Below the pieces are notes generated by a model, which saw only the letters and a list, made by a program, of their open reading frames with translations, searched no databases and was not told the origin of the DNA. From Sulfurospirillum sp001602955 (GTDB lineage Bacteria > Campylobacterota > Campylobacteria > Campylobacterales > Sulfurospirillaceae), in contig LVAC01000011.1 in the NCBI GenBank assembly GCA_001602955.1, forward strand, positions 1 to 64,000: 64,000 bases of DNA. Reading direction: 5' to 3'. Of the stretch, positions 32,605 to 40,111 are shown piece after piece. The position numbers were made by a program, and so were the translations under genes. The number at the start of each line of letters is the position of its first letter. Position 1 is the first letter of the stretch.

Positions 32605-33099
32605 ATGCACATCCTTGAAAAAACCTTGAACGACTCATTAGCCGCGCACAACAATCCGTTACGTTTTACGCCGCATTACGACAGCCTTTGGTGTGAAACG
32701 GACGATCAAACGCTCTTTTTAGCCTTAGCGGAGCTTTTACGCCGAATGGAAGCACGCGTGTGTATGATTAGCGCGTACGCTAAAGACGAGGCGCACGAAC
32801 TTGTGTACCATTTTGACTGCGGCGGCGTTATGGCAAACGTCAAAGTGTATGTTGCCGATCGATGCGTTTTCTCGATCACGCCTTTATTTAAAAGTGCCGA
32901 TTGGACGGAGCGGGAACTCAGCGAAATTTACGGTATCACGCTTCAAAACCATCCCAATCCCCAACGTCTCTTTTTAGACGATTCGATTGATCGAAGCGTT
33001 TTAGACGAGTACTACTCGCTCTCGTCGATGATGAACGGACGCGTTAGCGAAACGCTTTGGAATAAAGTCAAAGCGCAAAAGGAGGCACGCCATGGATAA
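32605..33099 (+). CDS. Hydrogenase 30-kDa-type subunit (CooU/EchD/NuoC-like)
   Basis: A 164-residue soluble subunit related to NuoC. Its family signature near the C-terminal half reads SADWTERELSEIYGITLQNHPNPQ, of which WTERELSEIYGI is the diagnostic core. It has no cofactor of its own and stabilises the large/small pair. It follows the ferredoxin gene without a gap and overlaps the large-subunit gene by eight bases, consistent with fixed stoichiometry. Confidence 0.87.
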   Translation: MHILEKTLNDSLAAHNNPLRFTPHYDSLWCETDDQTLFLALAELLRRMEARVCMISAYAKDEAHELVYHFDCGGVMANVKVYVADRCVFSITPLFKSADWTERELSEIYGITLQNHPNPQRLFLDDSIDRSVLDEYYSLSSMMNGRVSETLWNKVKAQKEARHG

Positions 33100-34180
33100 A
33101 ACGACCGTGATTTTAGGCCCTTTCGACGTCGCGCTGGAAGAACCCGTTTACTTTAAGATCGAGCCCAACGACGACGCTCGAACGATTAAAAGCGTCGACA
33201 TGGTCAACGGTTTCGTGCATCGAGGCATCGAATCGATCGTACTGCAAAAAAACTTTTTACAAAACCTGATCATTACCGAAAAAGTGTGTGCGCTTTGCTC
33301 TAACAATCATCCCTTTACCTACTGTATGGCGGTGGAAAAAATCGCGCGTATCGACGTTCCGATGCGCGCACAATACCTTCGCGTTTTAACCGACGAAATC
33401 AAGCGCATCGCTAGCCATCTTTTCAATTTGGGTATGCTCTCGCATCTGATCCACGACGGTGCGTTAATGCGGGATTTTCTCGAGACGCGCGAAGCGTTTC
33501 AAGACCTTAAAGAACGTATTTGGGGCAATCGTATGGACTTAAGTGCCAATACGATCGGCGGCGTTAAGTTTGACCTCGATCCAACGCTCATAACCGCCAT
33601 CCAAACAACGCTCGATCAAAACGAAGAGGCGATCAAGCGTTTTATCGAACGCTTCGAACACGACGAAATGCTGATCAAACGCTTAAAAGGCGTAGGCGTT
33701 TTACCGCACGAAGATGCCCTCAAACTCGGCGTCGTAGGTCCGGTCGCGAGAGCCAGCGGCGTCGATAACGACGTACGTAAACACGCTCCTTACGCGGCGT
33801 ACGCCTCTTTGGACTTTAAGGTCATTCTCAAACAAGACGGCGACGTCCTCTCGCGTGCACTCGTGCGTTTGTACGAAATCGTAGAGTCGATCGCGCTCGT
33901 ACGCCAAGTTTTAAACGCCTTGCCGCAAGGCAAAATCGCCTTACATGTCAAAACGATCGTGCCCGAGGGAGAAGCCGTCTCCCGTAGTGAAGCACCGCGC
34001 GGGGAGTTGGTCTATTACCTCAAAAGTAACGGCACGCGAAAGCCCGAACGTATGAAATGGAGGGTTCCGACGTATATGAACTGGGAAGCACTCAAAATTA
34101 TGATGCCAAATAACACAATAGAGGACGTTGCGCTGATTTTTAACAGCATCGATCCTTGTATCTCCTGTACCGAGCGTTAA
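33092..34180 (+). CDS. Group 4 [NiFe]-hydrogenase large subunit (CooH/EchE-like)
   Basis: A 362-residue catalytic subunit. The four nickel-binding Cys are intact: L1 motif EKVCALCSNNH and L2 motif DPCISCTER near the C-terminus, so it is a hydrogenase and not a NuoD homologue, which lacks these Cys. L1 usually reads RxCGxC; here Lys and Ala replace Arg and Gly. There are only three residues after the last Cys, so no maturation peptide needs to be removed. It has an AAGGAGG ribosome-binding site. Confidence 0.93.
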   Translation: MDKTTVILGPFDVALEEPVYFKIEPNDDARTIKSVDMVNGFVHRGIESIVLQKNFLQNLIITEKVCALCSNNHPFTYCMAVEKIARIDVPMRAQYLRVLTDEIKRIASHLFNLGMLSHLIHDGALMRDFLETREAFQDLKERIWGNRMDLSANTIGGVKFDLDPTLITAIQTTLDQNEEAIKRFIERFEHDEMLIKRLKGVGVLPHEDALKLGVVGPVARASGVDNDVRKHAPYAAYASLDFKVILKQDGDVLSRALVRLYEIVESIALVRQVLNALPQGKIALHVKTIVPEGEAVSRSEAPRGELVYYLKSNGTRKPERMKWRVPTYMNWEALKIMMPNNTIEDVALIFNSIDPCISCTER

Positions 34181-34181
34181 G

Positions 34182-34655
34182 ATGCGACATCGATTTATTG
34201 TAGCCGACTCGCGCAAATGTATCGGGTGTTTAAGTTGCGAACTCGCCTGTGCCGCCGCCAATGCGGGCATTCGTTTTGAAGAAGCCTATACGACCAAGCG
34301 ACCGCTTTTTTCGCGCAATCGCGTGATAAAGATCGAAGGGAAAACCGCGCCGCTTCAATGCATGCATTGCGAAGATGCACCTTGCGTGAGCGTCTGTCCG
34401 CACGGCGTGATCGAGACGACGGGCGATACGGTTCGCCTCAATGAAGAAGCGTGCGTCGGTTGCGGTACGTGTGTCTTGGTTTGTCCCTACGGAGCACTCG
34501 CGCTCAACCCTCAAAAAGGACGTTTGATCGCGCAAAAATGCAATCTTTGTTTTCATCTTCCCACAGGTCCCTCGTGCGTGCAAGTCTGTACGACCGATGC
34601 GATTCGCGTGGCGGATTATGATACGTTTGAAACGCTTCAAGCCGATAAAGGCTAA
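34182..34655 (+). CDS. Polyferredoxin, HydN/CooF-like electron carrier
   Basis: A 157-residue protein with four [4Fe-4S] motifs: CIGCLSCELAC, CMHCEDAPCVSVCP, CVGCGTCVLVCP and CNLCFHLPTGPSC...C. This DMSO-reductase-B-like arrangement is shared by HycB, HydN and CooF, which pass electrons between a hydrogenase and an oxidoreductase. It lies one base after the large subunit. Here no CO dehydrogenase or formate dehydrogenase is adjacent, so its partner may be the GltD-like flavoprotein two genes downstream. Confidence 0.9.
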   Translation: MRHRFIVADSRKCIGCLSCELACAAANAGIRFEEAYTTKRPLFSRNRVIKIEGKTAPLQCMHCEDAPCVSVCPHGVIETTGDTVRLNEEACVGCGTCVLVCPYGALALNPQKGRLIAQKCNLCFHLPTGPSCVQVCTTDAIRVADYDTFETLQADKG

Positions 34656-34658
34656 AAC

Positions 34659-35021
34659 GTGCATGAGTATTCCATCGTCGCATCGCTGATCGACGTGTGC
34701 GAAAAAGAGGCGAAAAAGCATCGCGCCAAAGCGATTAAACGCCTAAGCGTTCGCATCGGACGACTCAGCGGTATCGAGATTCATTTTTTCGAACAGTGTT
34801 TTGAAACCTTTAAAGAAGATACGATCTGTCGCGACGCAATCTTGGAGATTGAAACGTGCGACGTCGTGCTTTTGTGCAAAGCGTGCGGCACACAAAGCGT
34901 CGTAAGCGAAAACCTTTTTGTCTGCCCGAAATGCCAAAGTGCGGAAGTCGAGATGATCGGCGGACAAGAGTTACATGTCAACAGCATAGAAATTATCGAG
35001 GAAGAGCATGAGAGAGTATAA
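34659..35021 (+). CDS. hypA: Hydrogenase nickel-insertion protein HypA
   Basis: A 120-residue nickel metallochaperone for [NiFe]-hydrogenase maturation. It starts with the invariant MHEYSI (nickel-binding His2; the start codon is GTG) and has the zinc site CKAC...CPKC near residues 75-95. HypA is normally encoded with other hyp genes; here it stands alone inside the hydrogenase operon, so it may be dedicated to this enzyme, possibly as a second copy. The next gene starts 14 bases before its stop. Confidence 0.93.
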   Translation: MHEYSIVASLIDVCEKEAKKHRAKAIKRLSVRIGRLSGIEIHFFEQCFETFKEDTICRDAILEIETCDVVLLCKACGTQSVVSENLFVCPKCQSAEVEMIGGQELHVNSIEIIEEEHERV

Positions 35022-36432
35022 AACCGTTGCAAAAGCATACCCGAAAAAGCGCCCGGCAAAGGAACGTACACAAGATTATTATCCGATTTACCATAACTTT
35101 GAAGAGAACGAAGCTAAGGCGCAAGCTAGCCGTTGTTTGCAATGCCCCATCGATCTTTTGCGAGGGCTTGAGAGTGAATTTACGTTTTGTCGTACGGGCT
35201 GTCCGCTCAACAACAACATTCCCAGATGGCTGAAAAAAACCTACGAGCACGACTATGCAAGCGCATTCGAACTTTCCAACGCACGCTCGCCCTTCCCTGA
35301 AATCTTGGGTCGCGTTTGCCCTAAAAAAGGCTTGTGCGAAAGTGCGTGTACGTTAGAGAAAACGCCCTATCATGCCGTTTCTATCGGCAACGTCGAAGTC
35401 TATCTCAACGAAAAAGCCATCGAAGAGGGAGCCGTTCCTTTTTACGGTCGCGCGAGCGAACGCACGTTCAAAGTTGCGGTCGTTGGGTCCGGTCCTGCGG
35501 GGCTTAGTTGTGCGACGTTCTTACTCAGAGCCGGCATCGACGTCGAGCTTTACGAGAGGGAAAATCGCGTGGGCGGACTGTTGATGTACGGAATCCCCAA
35601 TTTTAAACTCCCCAAAAGCGTCATTTTACGCCGTTTCGAGTGGATGAAAAATGCCGGAATGAAAGTACACCTAAACACCGAAGTCGGCAAAGACGTCAGT
35701 TTGAGCGAACTCCAAGAAAAATTCGATGCCGTCTTTTTGGGCTTGGGCGTTCCGATCGGTCGTAGCGCGGGTATGGAAAACGAAGATGCCAAGGGAGTGC
35801 ATCAGGTGATGGAGCTTCTCACGCAAACGCAAAAAAATCTTTTAGACCATGCACTTCAACAATCGATTTTACGCGACAAACACGTCATCGTCATCGGCGG
35901 CGGAGACTCGGCGATGGACGCTCTTCGCACCGCGATTCGCCATAAAGCCAAAAGCGTGACATGTGTATACCGACGAAACGAAGCGAGCATGCCCGGAAGC
36001 CCTGCCGAAGTCCTTAACGCCAAAGAAGAGGGAGTGGTATTTCGCTTTAACGCTCTGCCCAAAAAAGCTTTGGTCGATGAAAACCGTCACGTCGTCGGTC
36101 TTGAAATCTTAGAAACCTACCTTGATGAAAACAACCGTTTGCAAACCAAAGAAGAGAGCGTGCAAACCTTAGCGGCGGATAGTATTATCTTGGCACTCGG
36201 CTTTGAAGCAAAACGTTTTAGTTTTTACGAAGAGCTCAACCTTGCGGTAGGCCGCTCCAATACGCTGATCGTAGATTCCAACAAAGAAACCAGCCATCCT
36301 TTTATCTTTGCGGGCGGCGATGTGGTCAGAGGCGCAAACTTGGTTGTCAATGCCGCACTCGACGGAAGAGAAGCGGCGTTTGCCATCGCTAAAAAGCTCG
36401 GAGCATTGAGCGATCCTTATTTCAATTTATAG
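35008..36432 (+). CDS. GltD-like NAD(P)H-dependent iron-sulfur flavoprotein
   Basis: A 474-residue relative of the glutamate-synthase small subunit. The N-terminal domain has Cys motifs for two [4Fe-4S] clusters (CLQCPIDLL, FCRTGCPLNN, GRVCPKKGLCESAC). An FAD domain (VAVVGSGPAGLSCATFL) and an NADPH domain (VIVIGGGDSAMDALRTA) follow, and the FAD closing motif is FAGGDVVRGANLV. No glutamate-synthase large subunit is nearby, and the gene overlaps hypA, so I infer it links the hydrogenase to NAD(P)H. This resembles NfnB and SudA proteins. A classic GltD role cannot be excluded. Confidence 0.85.
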   Translation: MREYKTVAKAYPKKRPAKERTQDYYPIYHNFEENEAKAQASRCLQCPIDLLRGLESEFTFCRTGCPLNNNIPRWLKKTYEHDYASAFELSNARSPFPEILGRVCPKKGLCESACTLEKTPYHAVSIGNVEVYLNEKAIEEGAVPFYGRASERTFKVAVVGSGPAGLSCATFLLRAGIDVELYERENRVGGLLMYGIPNFKLPKSVILRRFEWMKNAGMKVHLNTEVGKDVSLSELQEKFDAVFLGLGVPIGRSAGMENEDAKGVHQVMELLTQTQKNLLDHALQQSILRDKHVIVIGGGDSAMDALRTAIRHKAKSVTCVYRRNEASMPGSPAEVLNAKEEGVVFRFNALPKKALVDENRHVVGLEILETYLDENNRLQTKEESVQTLAADSIILALGFEAKRFSFYEELNLAVGRSNTLIVDSNKETSHPFIFAGGDVVRGANLVVNAALDGREAAFAIAKKLGALSDPYFNL

Positions 36433-36446
36433 ACTGTTTTTACCGT

Positions 36447-36474
36447 GCTAAAACCTTACATGTAAGGTTTTAGC
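36447..36474. terminator. 28-bp perfect palindrome, bidirectional terminator
   Basis: A gapless perfect palindrome centred on TTACATGTAA, between the end of the hydrogenase operon (+) and the LysR gene (-). The A4 and T4 tracts lie inside the arms. It overlaps the last codons of the LysR gene. Confidence 0.75.
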
Positions 36475-37294
36475 CAAGTGTGCGCAAATAATCCGCAATA
36501 AACGGAACGTTGTCTTTGCGGCACACCAAACGCGTCTGCAAGTCACACTCGTTTTGCTCCAATTTGGTCAGTTTCAATGCCCTCTCATAACCAAACTTTT
36601 CGATGATTTTTTTGGATAAAAAGGCTTTCCCCATCCCTGCTTTCACGCATCCGAGCATCACTTCGTAGTTTTCCACGATCATCGTGTGATACGTCTCGTT
36701 TCCAAGCCGCTCCTCGTGTGCCTTTAAAAAATCAAAATGCGTACTTTTTTCACGATAGCCGATCAGCGTATTGGGGCAGCGTTTGTCTTGAGGTTCCACA
36801 AGGTACAAATCGTCGCTGAACTGATTGAGCACTTCGATGTCGGGGTGCTTTGGATCGCCCGTGATGAATGCAATATCGATTTGATACGCCAAGAGTTTTT
36901 CCAAAACGCTCGGCGTTCCGCTTGTGTAGACTTCCAAAGACATCAAAGGAAAATCGCGTTGCACGGTCTCGATAAAACGCAAAAGCCGTATGGTTGCGTT
37001 GGCTTGACTCGTGCCGATACGAAGCAGGGTTTGTTCTTTCATGTTTTGCATCTGGATCGAGGCATTTTCGATTTTCTGAACGATCTCTTTTGCCAAAGGA
37101 TAGAGTTTTTCGCCTTCTTGGGTTAAAATGACGCCTTTGGGAACACGATGAAACAGCTCATACCCAAGTGTCTTTTCCAACTGCTTGATGCGAAGTGTCA
37201 CGTTGGACTGTGTAAACCCAAGCTCCAACGCCCCTAAAGAGATGCTTTTTTGCTCACTCACCGCCACAAAAACTTTGAGAAGATTCGAGTCCAT
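36470..37294 (-). CDS. LysR-family transcriptional regulator
   Basis: A 274-residue regulator with the LysR winged helix-turn-helix at the N-terminus (residues about 3-60, LGALELGFTQSNVTLRIKQLE) and a periplasmic-binding-protein-like effector domain (about 88-270). Start chosen at 37294 because GGAGGG lies just before it. It is divergent from the isomerase/hydrolase operon at 37390 and probably controls it through the inverted repeat at 37338-37360. The inducer is unknown. Confidence 0.9.
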   Translation of the reverse strand: MDSNLLKVFVAVSEQKSISLGALELGFTQSNVTLRIKQLEKTLGYELFHRVPKGVILTQEGEKLYPLAKEIVQKIENASIQMQNMKEQTLLRIGTSQANATIRLLRFIETVQRDFPLMSLEVYTSGTPSVLEKLLAYQIDIAFITGDPKHPDIEVLNQFSDDLYLVEPQDKRCPNTLIGYREKSTHFDFLKAHEERLGNETYHTMIVENYEVMLGCVKAGMGKAFLSKKIIEKFGYERALKLTKLEQNECDLQTRLVCRKDNVPFIADYLRTLG

Positions 37295-37337
37295 ATTACC
37301 CTCCATTATATTGTCTATGATTATACATTATTTGCTT

Positions 37338-37360
37338 TTGTATAATTATTTATCATACAA
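37338..37360. promoter_or_regulatory. Candidate LysR operator
   Basis: Inverted repeat TTGTAT-N11-ATACAA, midway between the divergent lysR and isomerase-like genes; it contains the T-N11-A pattern expected for LysR binding. Lies 30 bases upstream of the isomerase start, so it may also overlap the promoter. Confidence 0.5.
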
Positions 37361-37389
37361 TTATCCAAAATCAAAGCGAAGGATTTTTA

Positions 37390-38655
37390 ATGCATGCGAT
37401 CGAAAAATTGCTGGCAAACAAAGCCGGAAAGGATAGCGTTACAACGGGCGAGATCGTCAACTGCGAAGTCGATCTTGCCGGTATTAACGACTTGTATTTA
37501 CAAACGGTGCGCTCCTTTCACGAAATGGGCGGTGTCAAAGTCTATGATCCCAGCCGCGTTATGATGTTTCTCGACCACTATGCCCCCGCTTCGACCATTA
37601 TGCAAGCACAAAACCAAAAGGCGTTTCGCGCGTTTTGTTGGGATCAGGGCATTGAGATGCTGATGGACATCGACCAAGGCGTGTGCCATCAAGTCGTTGC
37701 CGACAAAGGTTTAGCACATCCGGGGGAAATCATCGTTATCACCGATTCGCATACGACCACGCACGGTGCATTCGGTGCTTTTGGAACGGGTGTGGGTGCG
37801 ACCGATCTGGCCATCATCTTGGCAACGGGCAAGCTCTGGTTTAGAGTGCCTGAGATCATCAAGATCAACTTTGAAGGTAAACCACCTCAGGGTGTTTATG
37901 CCAAAGACATCATCTTGCACGCCATCGGAGAGCTCGGTGCGGATTTTGCCGTTTACAAAGCCGTCGAATTTGCAGGTACAACACTTCAATACTTGAGCAT
38001 ATCGGAGCGTATGGCACTGTGCAATATGAGTACGGAGATGGGCGCAAAGACCAGTTACATCCAACCCGATGATGTTACGATGGCTTTTTTAAACGAAAAA
38101 GTGACGCGCCCGTATGAGATTTATCATACCGACCCCGATTTTGTCTATGCGGCGCAGGTCAGCTTTGACGTTACGCATCTTCAGCCCAAACTTGCCGCAC
38201 CTTCCAGCGTGGATAACGTCTTTGACATTCAAACATTCATCGATACGCCTGTCGATCAAGCCTATCTAGGATCTTGTACGGGCGGCAGATGCGAAGACAT
38301 CGGCATCGCCGCAGGGATTTTAAAAGGCAAACATATTGCGCCTCGCACGCGTTTTGTTATCGTTCCCGCGTCCAAAGGCGTCTTTTTGGAAGCCATGGCA
38401 AAAGGGTATGTGCAAAGCTTGGTGGAAGCGGGGGCGACTTTTGTAACGCCCGGATGTGCGGCGTGTTTGGGCACGCACGAGGGAATGCTCGCCTCAGATG
38501 AAACATGCATTACCACGACCAATCGCAATTTTCCCGGACGTATGGGCGACACCCAAGCACGCATCTTCTTAGGCTCGCCCGCCGCCGTTGCCGCCGCGGC
38601 ACTCGAGGGCAAGATCGTCGATCCCACGCCCTATATCGTAAAGGAGAACGCATGA
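37390..38655 (+). CDS. Aconitase-family dehydratase large subunit (LeuC-like)
   Basis: A 421-residue large subunit of the 3-isopropylmalate/homoaconitate/2,3-dimethylmalate hydro-lyase group. The three [4Fe-4S] Cys lie in GSCTGGRCEDI (first) and TPGCAACLGTHEG (second and third), and the substrate region is TDSHTTTHGAFGAFGTGVGATD. It is of the short LeuC2/HacA type (about 420 residues). With the small subunit it isomerises or hydrates a substituted malate or maleate. Its neighbours (LysR, hydrolase) and the absence of leuA/leuB suggest a catabolic function instead of leucine synthesis. Confidence 0.87.
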   Translation: MHAIEKLLANKAGKDSVTTGEIVNCEVDLAGINDLYLQTVRSFHEMGGVKVYDPSRVMMFLDHYAPASTIMQAQNQKAFRAFCWDQGIEMLMDIDQGVCHQVVADKGLAHPGEIIVITDSHTTTHGAFGAFGTGVGATDLAIILATGKLWFRVPEIIKINFEGKPPQGVYAKDIILHAIGELGADFAVYKAVEFAGTTLQYLSISERMALCNMSTEMGAKTSYIQPDDVTMAFLNEKVTRPYEIYHTDPDFVYAAQVSFDVTHLQPKLAAPSSVDNVFDIQTFIDTPVDQAYLGSCTGGRCEDIGIAAGILKGKHIAPRTRFVIVPASKGVFLEAMAKGYVQSLVEAGATFVTPGCAACLGTHEGMLASDETCITTTNRNFPGRMGDTQARIFLGSPAAVAAAALEGKIVDPTPYIVKENA

Positions 38656-39155
38656 ACACGAACCTACAAGGAAGGGCTTTTGTTTTCGGTAACAATGTCG
38701 ACACCGATCAAATCTATCCGGGCCGCTTCGTGCAATACACCGATGTCGAAGACGTTGCCAAATACGCGATGCATGGAGTCGACCCCGAGTTTATTCATAC
38801 GGTTAAACAAGGCGACATCATCGTCGCAGGCACGAATTTTGGTTGCGGTAGCAGTAGAGAACACGCCGCCATTACGCTCAAAGCCGTAGGAGTAGGAGCG
38901 ATTATCGCCGAGTCGTTCGGGCGCATCTTTTATCGCAACGCGATCAATCTAGCGCTTCCGCTTATCGTTTGTCCTCATATCTTAAAATACGTTCAATCCA
39001 GAGATTCTCTCTTAGTGGATTTAAAAAGCGGTACGATTTCCAATGAAAAAGGCATTCTCATAACCGCCGAGCCGCTCTCGCCTTACGTGATGAGTATCCT
39101 AGAAGCCGGCGGCATCAAACCGCTCGTTCGAGCCCAACTTTTACGAGGAGCGTAA
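38652..39155 (+). CDS. Aconitase-family dehydratase small subunit (LeuD-like)
   Basis: A 167-residue swivelling small subunit. The family motifs NNVDTDQIYPGR at the N-terminus and GTNFGCGSSREHA near residue 60 are intact, the latter with the conserved Ser-Arg of the active site. The start (AAGGAG at 38641) overlaps the large-subunit stop by four bases. It follows the LeuD2/DmdB short form that partners a LeuC2-type large subunit. Confidence 0.9.
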   Translation: MNTNLQGRAFVFGNNVDTDQIYPGRFVQYTDVEDVAKYAMHGVDPEFIHTVKQGDIIVAGTNFGCGSSREHAAITLKAVGVGAIIAESFGRIFYRNAINLALPLIVCPHILKYVQSRDSLLVDLKSGTISNEKGILITAEPLSPYVMSILEAGGIKPLVRAQLLRGA

Positions 39156-39157
39156 CC

Positions 39158-40069
39158 ATGGCATTAGAAGCTTATTTTCAAGGATTTGAAAACGTACATG
39201 TAGAGGTTGAAGAAGACATTGTGATCAATACGTGGGTGGGCGGAAGCGGTGAAGAAGCCATTCTTTTACTGCACGGTCATCCCGAAAACTATCTCATTTG
39301 GCGTGACATTGCCCCTACTTTAGCCCAAAAATACCGTGTGGTCGCAACAGACCTTCGAGGCTACGGCGACAGCTCCAAACCCATAGGCTTGGAAGATCAT
39401 TCCAACTACTCCAAGCGCGTCATGGCACAAGACAATGTGAGCGTTATGAAAAAGCTCGGTATCCAAAAATTCCATGTCGTCGGGCATGACAGAGGAGCTC
39501 GCGTGGCGCATCGGCTGATTCTTGATCACCCCGAAAAAGTGTTGACATGTACGCTTATGGATATTTTACCGACTTATGACATGTACAAAGAAACCAACCG
39601 TGAATTTGCGACCAAATACTGGCATTGGTTCTTTTACATTCAAAAATTTCCTTTCCCCGAACGCGCTCTCAGCGTAGACCCTGCATTTTTCATTCATTTC
39701 AACCTAACCAACAAAGTCGGTCCAAAAGCGGCTGAACGCTTTTCTAAAGAGGTATTGGACGATTATATCCGCTGTTATGCCAACCCTGCGTGTGTTCACG
39801 GCATCTGCGAGGATTATCGCGCATCGGCTGGCATCGACTTGGAACACGATCACGTCGATAGAGACCAACGCATCAAAACGCCGTTGCTGGTGTTATGGGG
39901 AGCCGACGGCGTGGTCGGAAAAATCTGGAACGTTTTAGAGGGTTGGAAACAATACGCCGATCACGTTAGCGGATTTGCCGTGCCAGAGTGCGGACATTTC
40001 GTACCGGAAGAACAACCGCAAATCTGTTTGGAAACGATGATGGCGTTTTTTGAACAAAACCGTCGGTAA
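39158..40069 (+). CDS. Alpha/beta hydrolase, haloacetate (fluoroacetate) dehalogenase-like
   Basis: A 303-residue alpha/beta hydrolase starting two bases after the dehydratase small subunit. Motifs match fluoroacetate dehalogenases: oxyanion HGHPENYLIWRDIAP, ATDLRGYGDSSKP, nucleophile Asp and two carboxylate-binding Arg in GHDRGARVAHR, LMDILPT (acid), KYWHWFF with the His/Trp halide pocket, and CGHFVPEEQP (base). This full set, including Tyr in DDYIRCY, supports haloacid or a related ester/epoxide substrate. I infer dehalogenase chemistry from residues; the physiological substrate and its link to the dehydratase pair are unknown. Confidence 0.78.
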   Translation: MALEAYFQGFENVHVEVEEDIVINTWVGGSGEEAILLLHGHPENYLIWRDIAPTLAQKYRVVATDLRGYGDSSKPIGLEDHSNYSKRVMAQDNVSVMKKLGIQKFHVVGHDRGARVAHRLILDHPEKVLTCTLMDILPTYDMYKETNREFATKYWHWFFYIQKFPFPERALSVDPAFFIHFNLTNKVGPKAAERFSKEVLDDYIRCYANPACVHGICEDYRASAGIDLEHDHVDRDQRIKTPLLVLWGADGVVGKIWNVLEGWKQYADHVSGFAVPECGHFVPEEQPQICLETMMAFFEQNRR

Positions 40070-40093
40070 AGAAGAGCTTGTCTCTTCTTTACC
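40065..40093. terminator. Terminator between the hydrolase and TpsB genes
   Basis: Perfect 12-bp arms GGTAAAGAAGAG/CTCTTCTTTACC with a 5-base loop, spanning the hydrolase stop codon. Followed by TTACATGT. Confidence 0.7.
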
Positions 40094-40111
40094 TTACATG
40101 TCATCTAAAAA

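Noticed and set aside
35008..36432. Glutamate synthase small subunit in its classic role
   Set aside because: No large subunit is present and the gene overlaps hypA in a hydrogenase operon; kept as GltD-like only.
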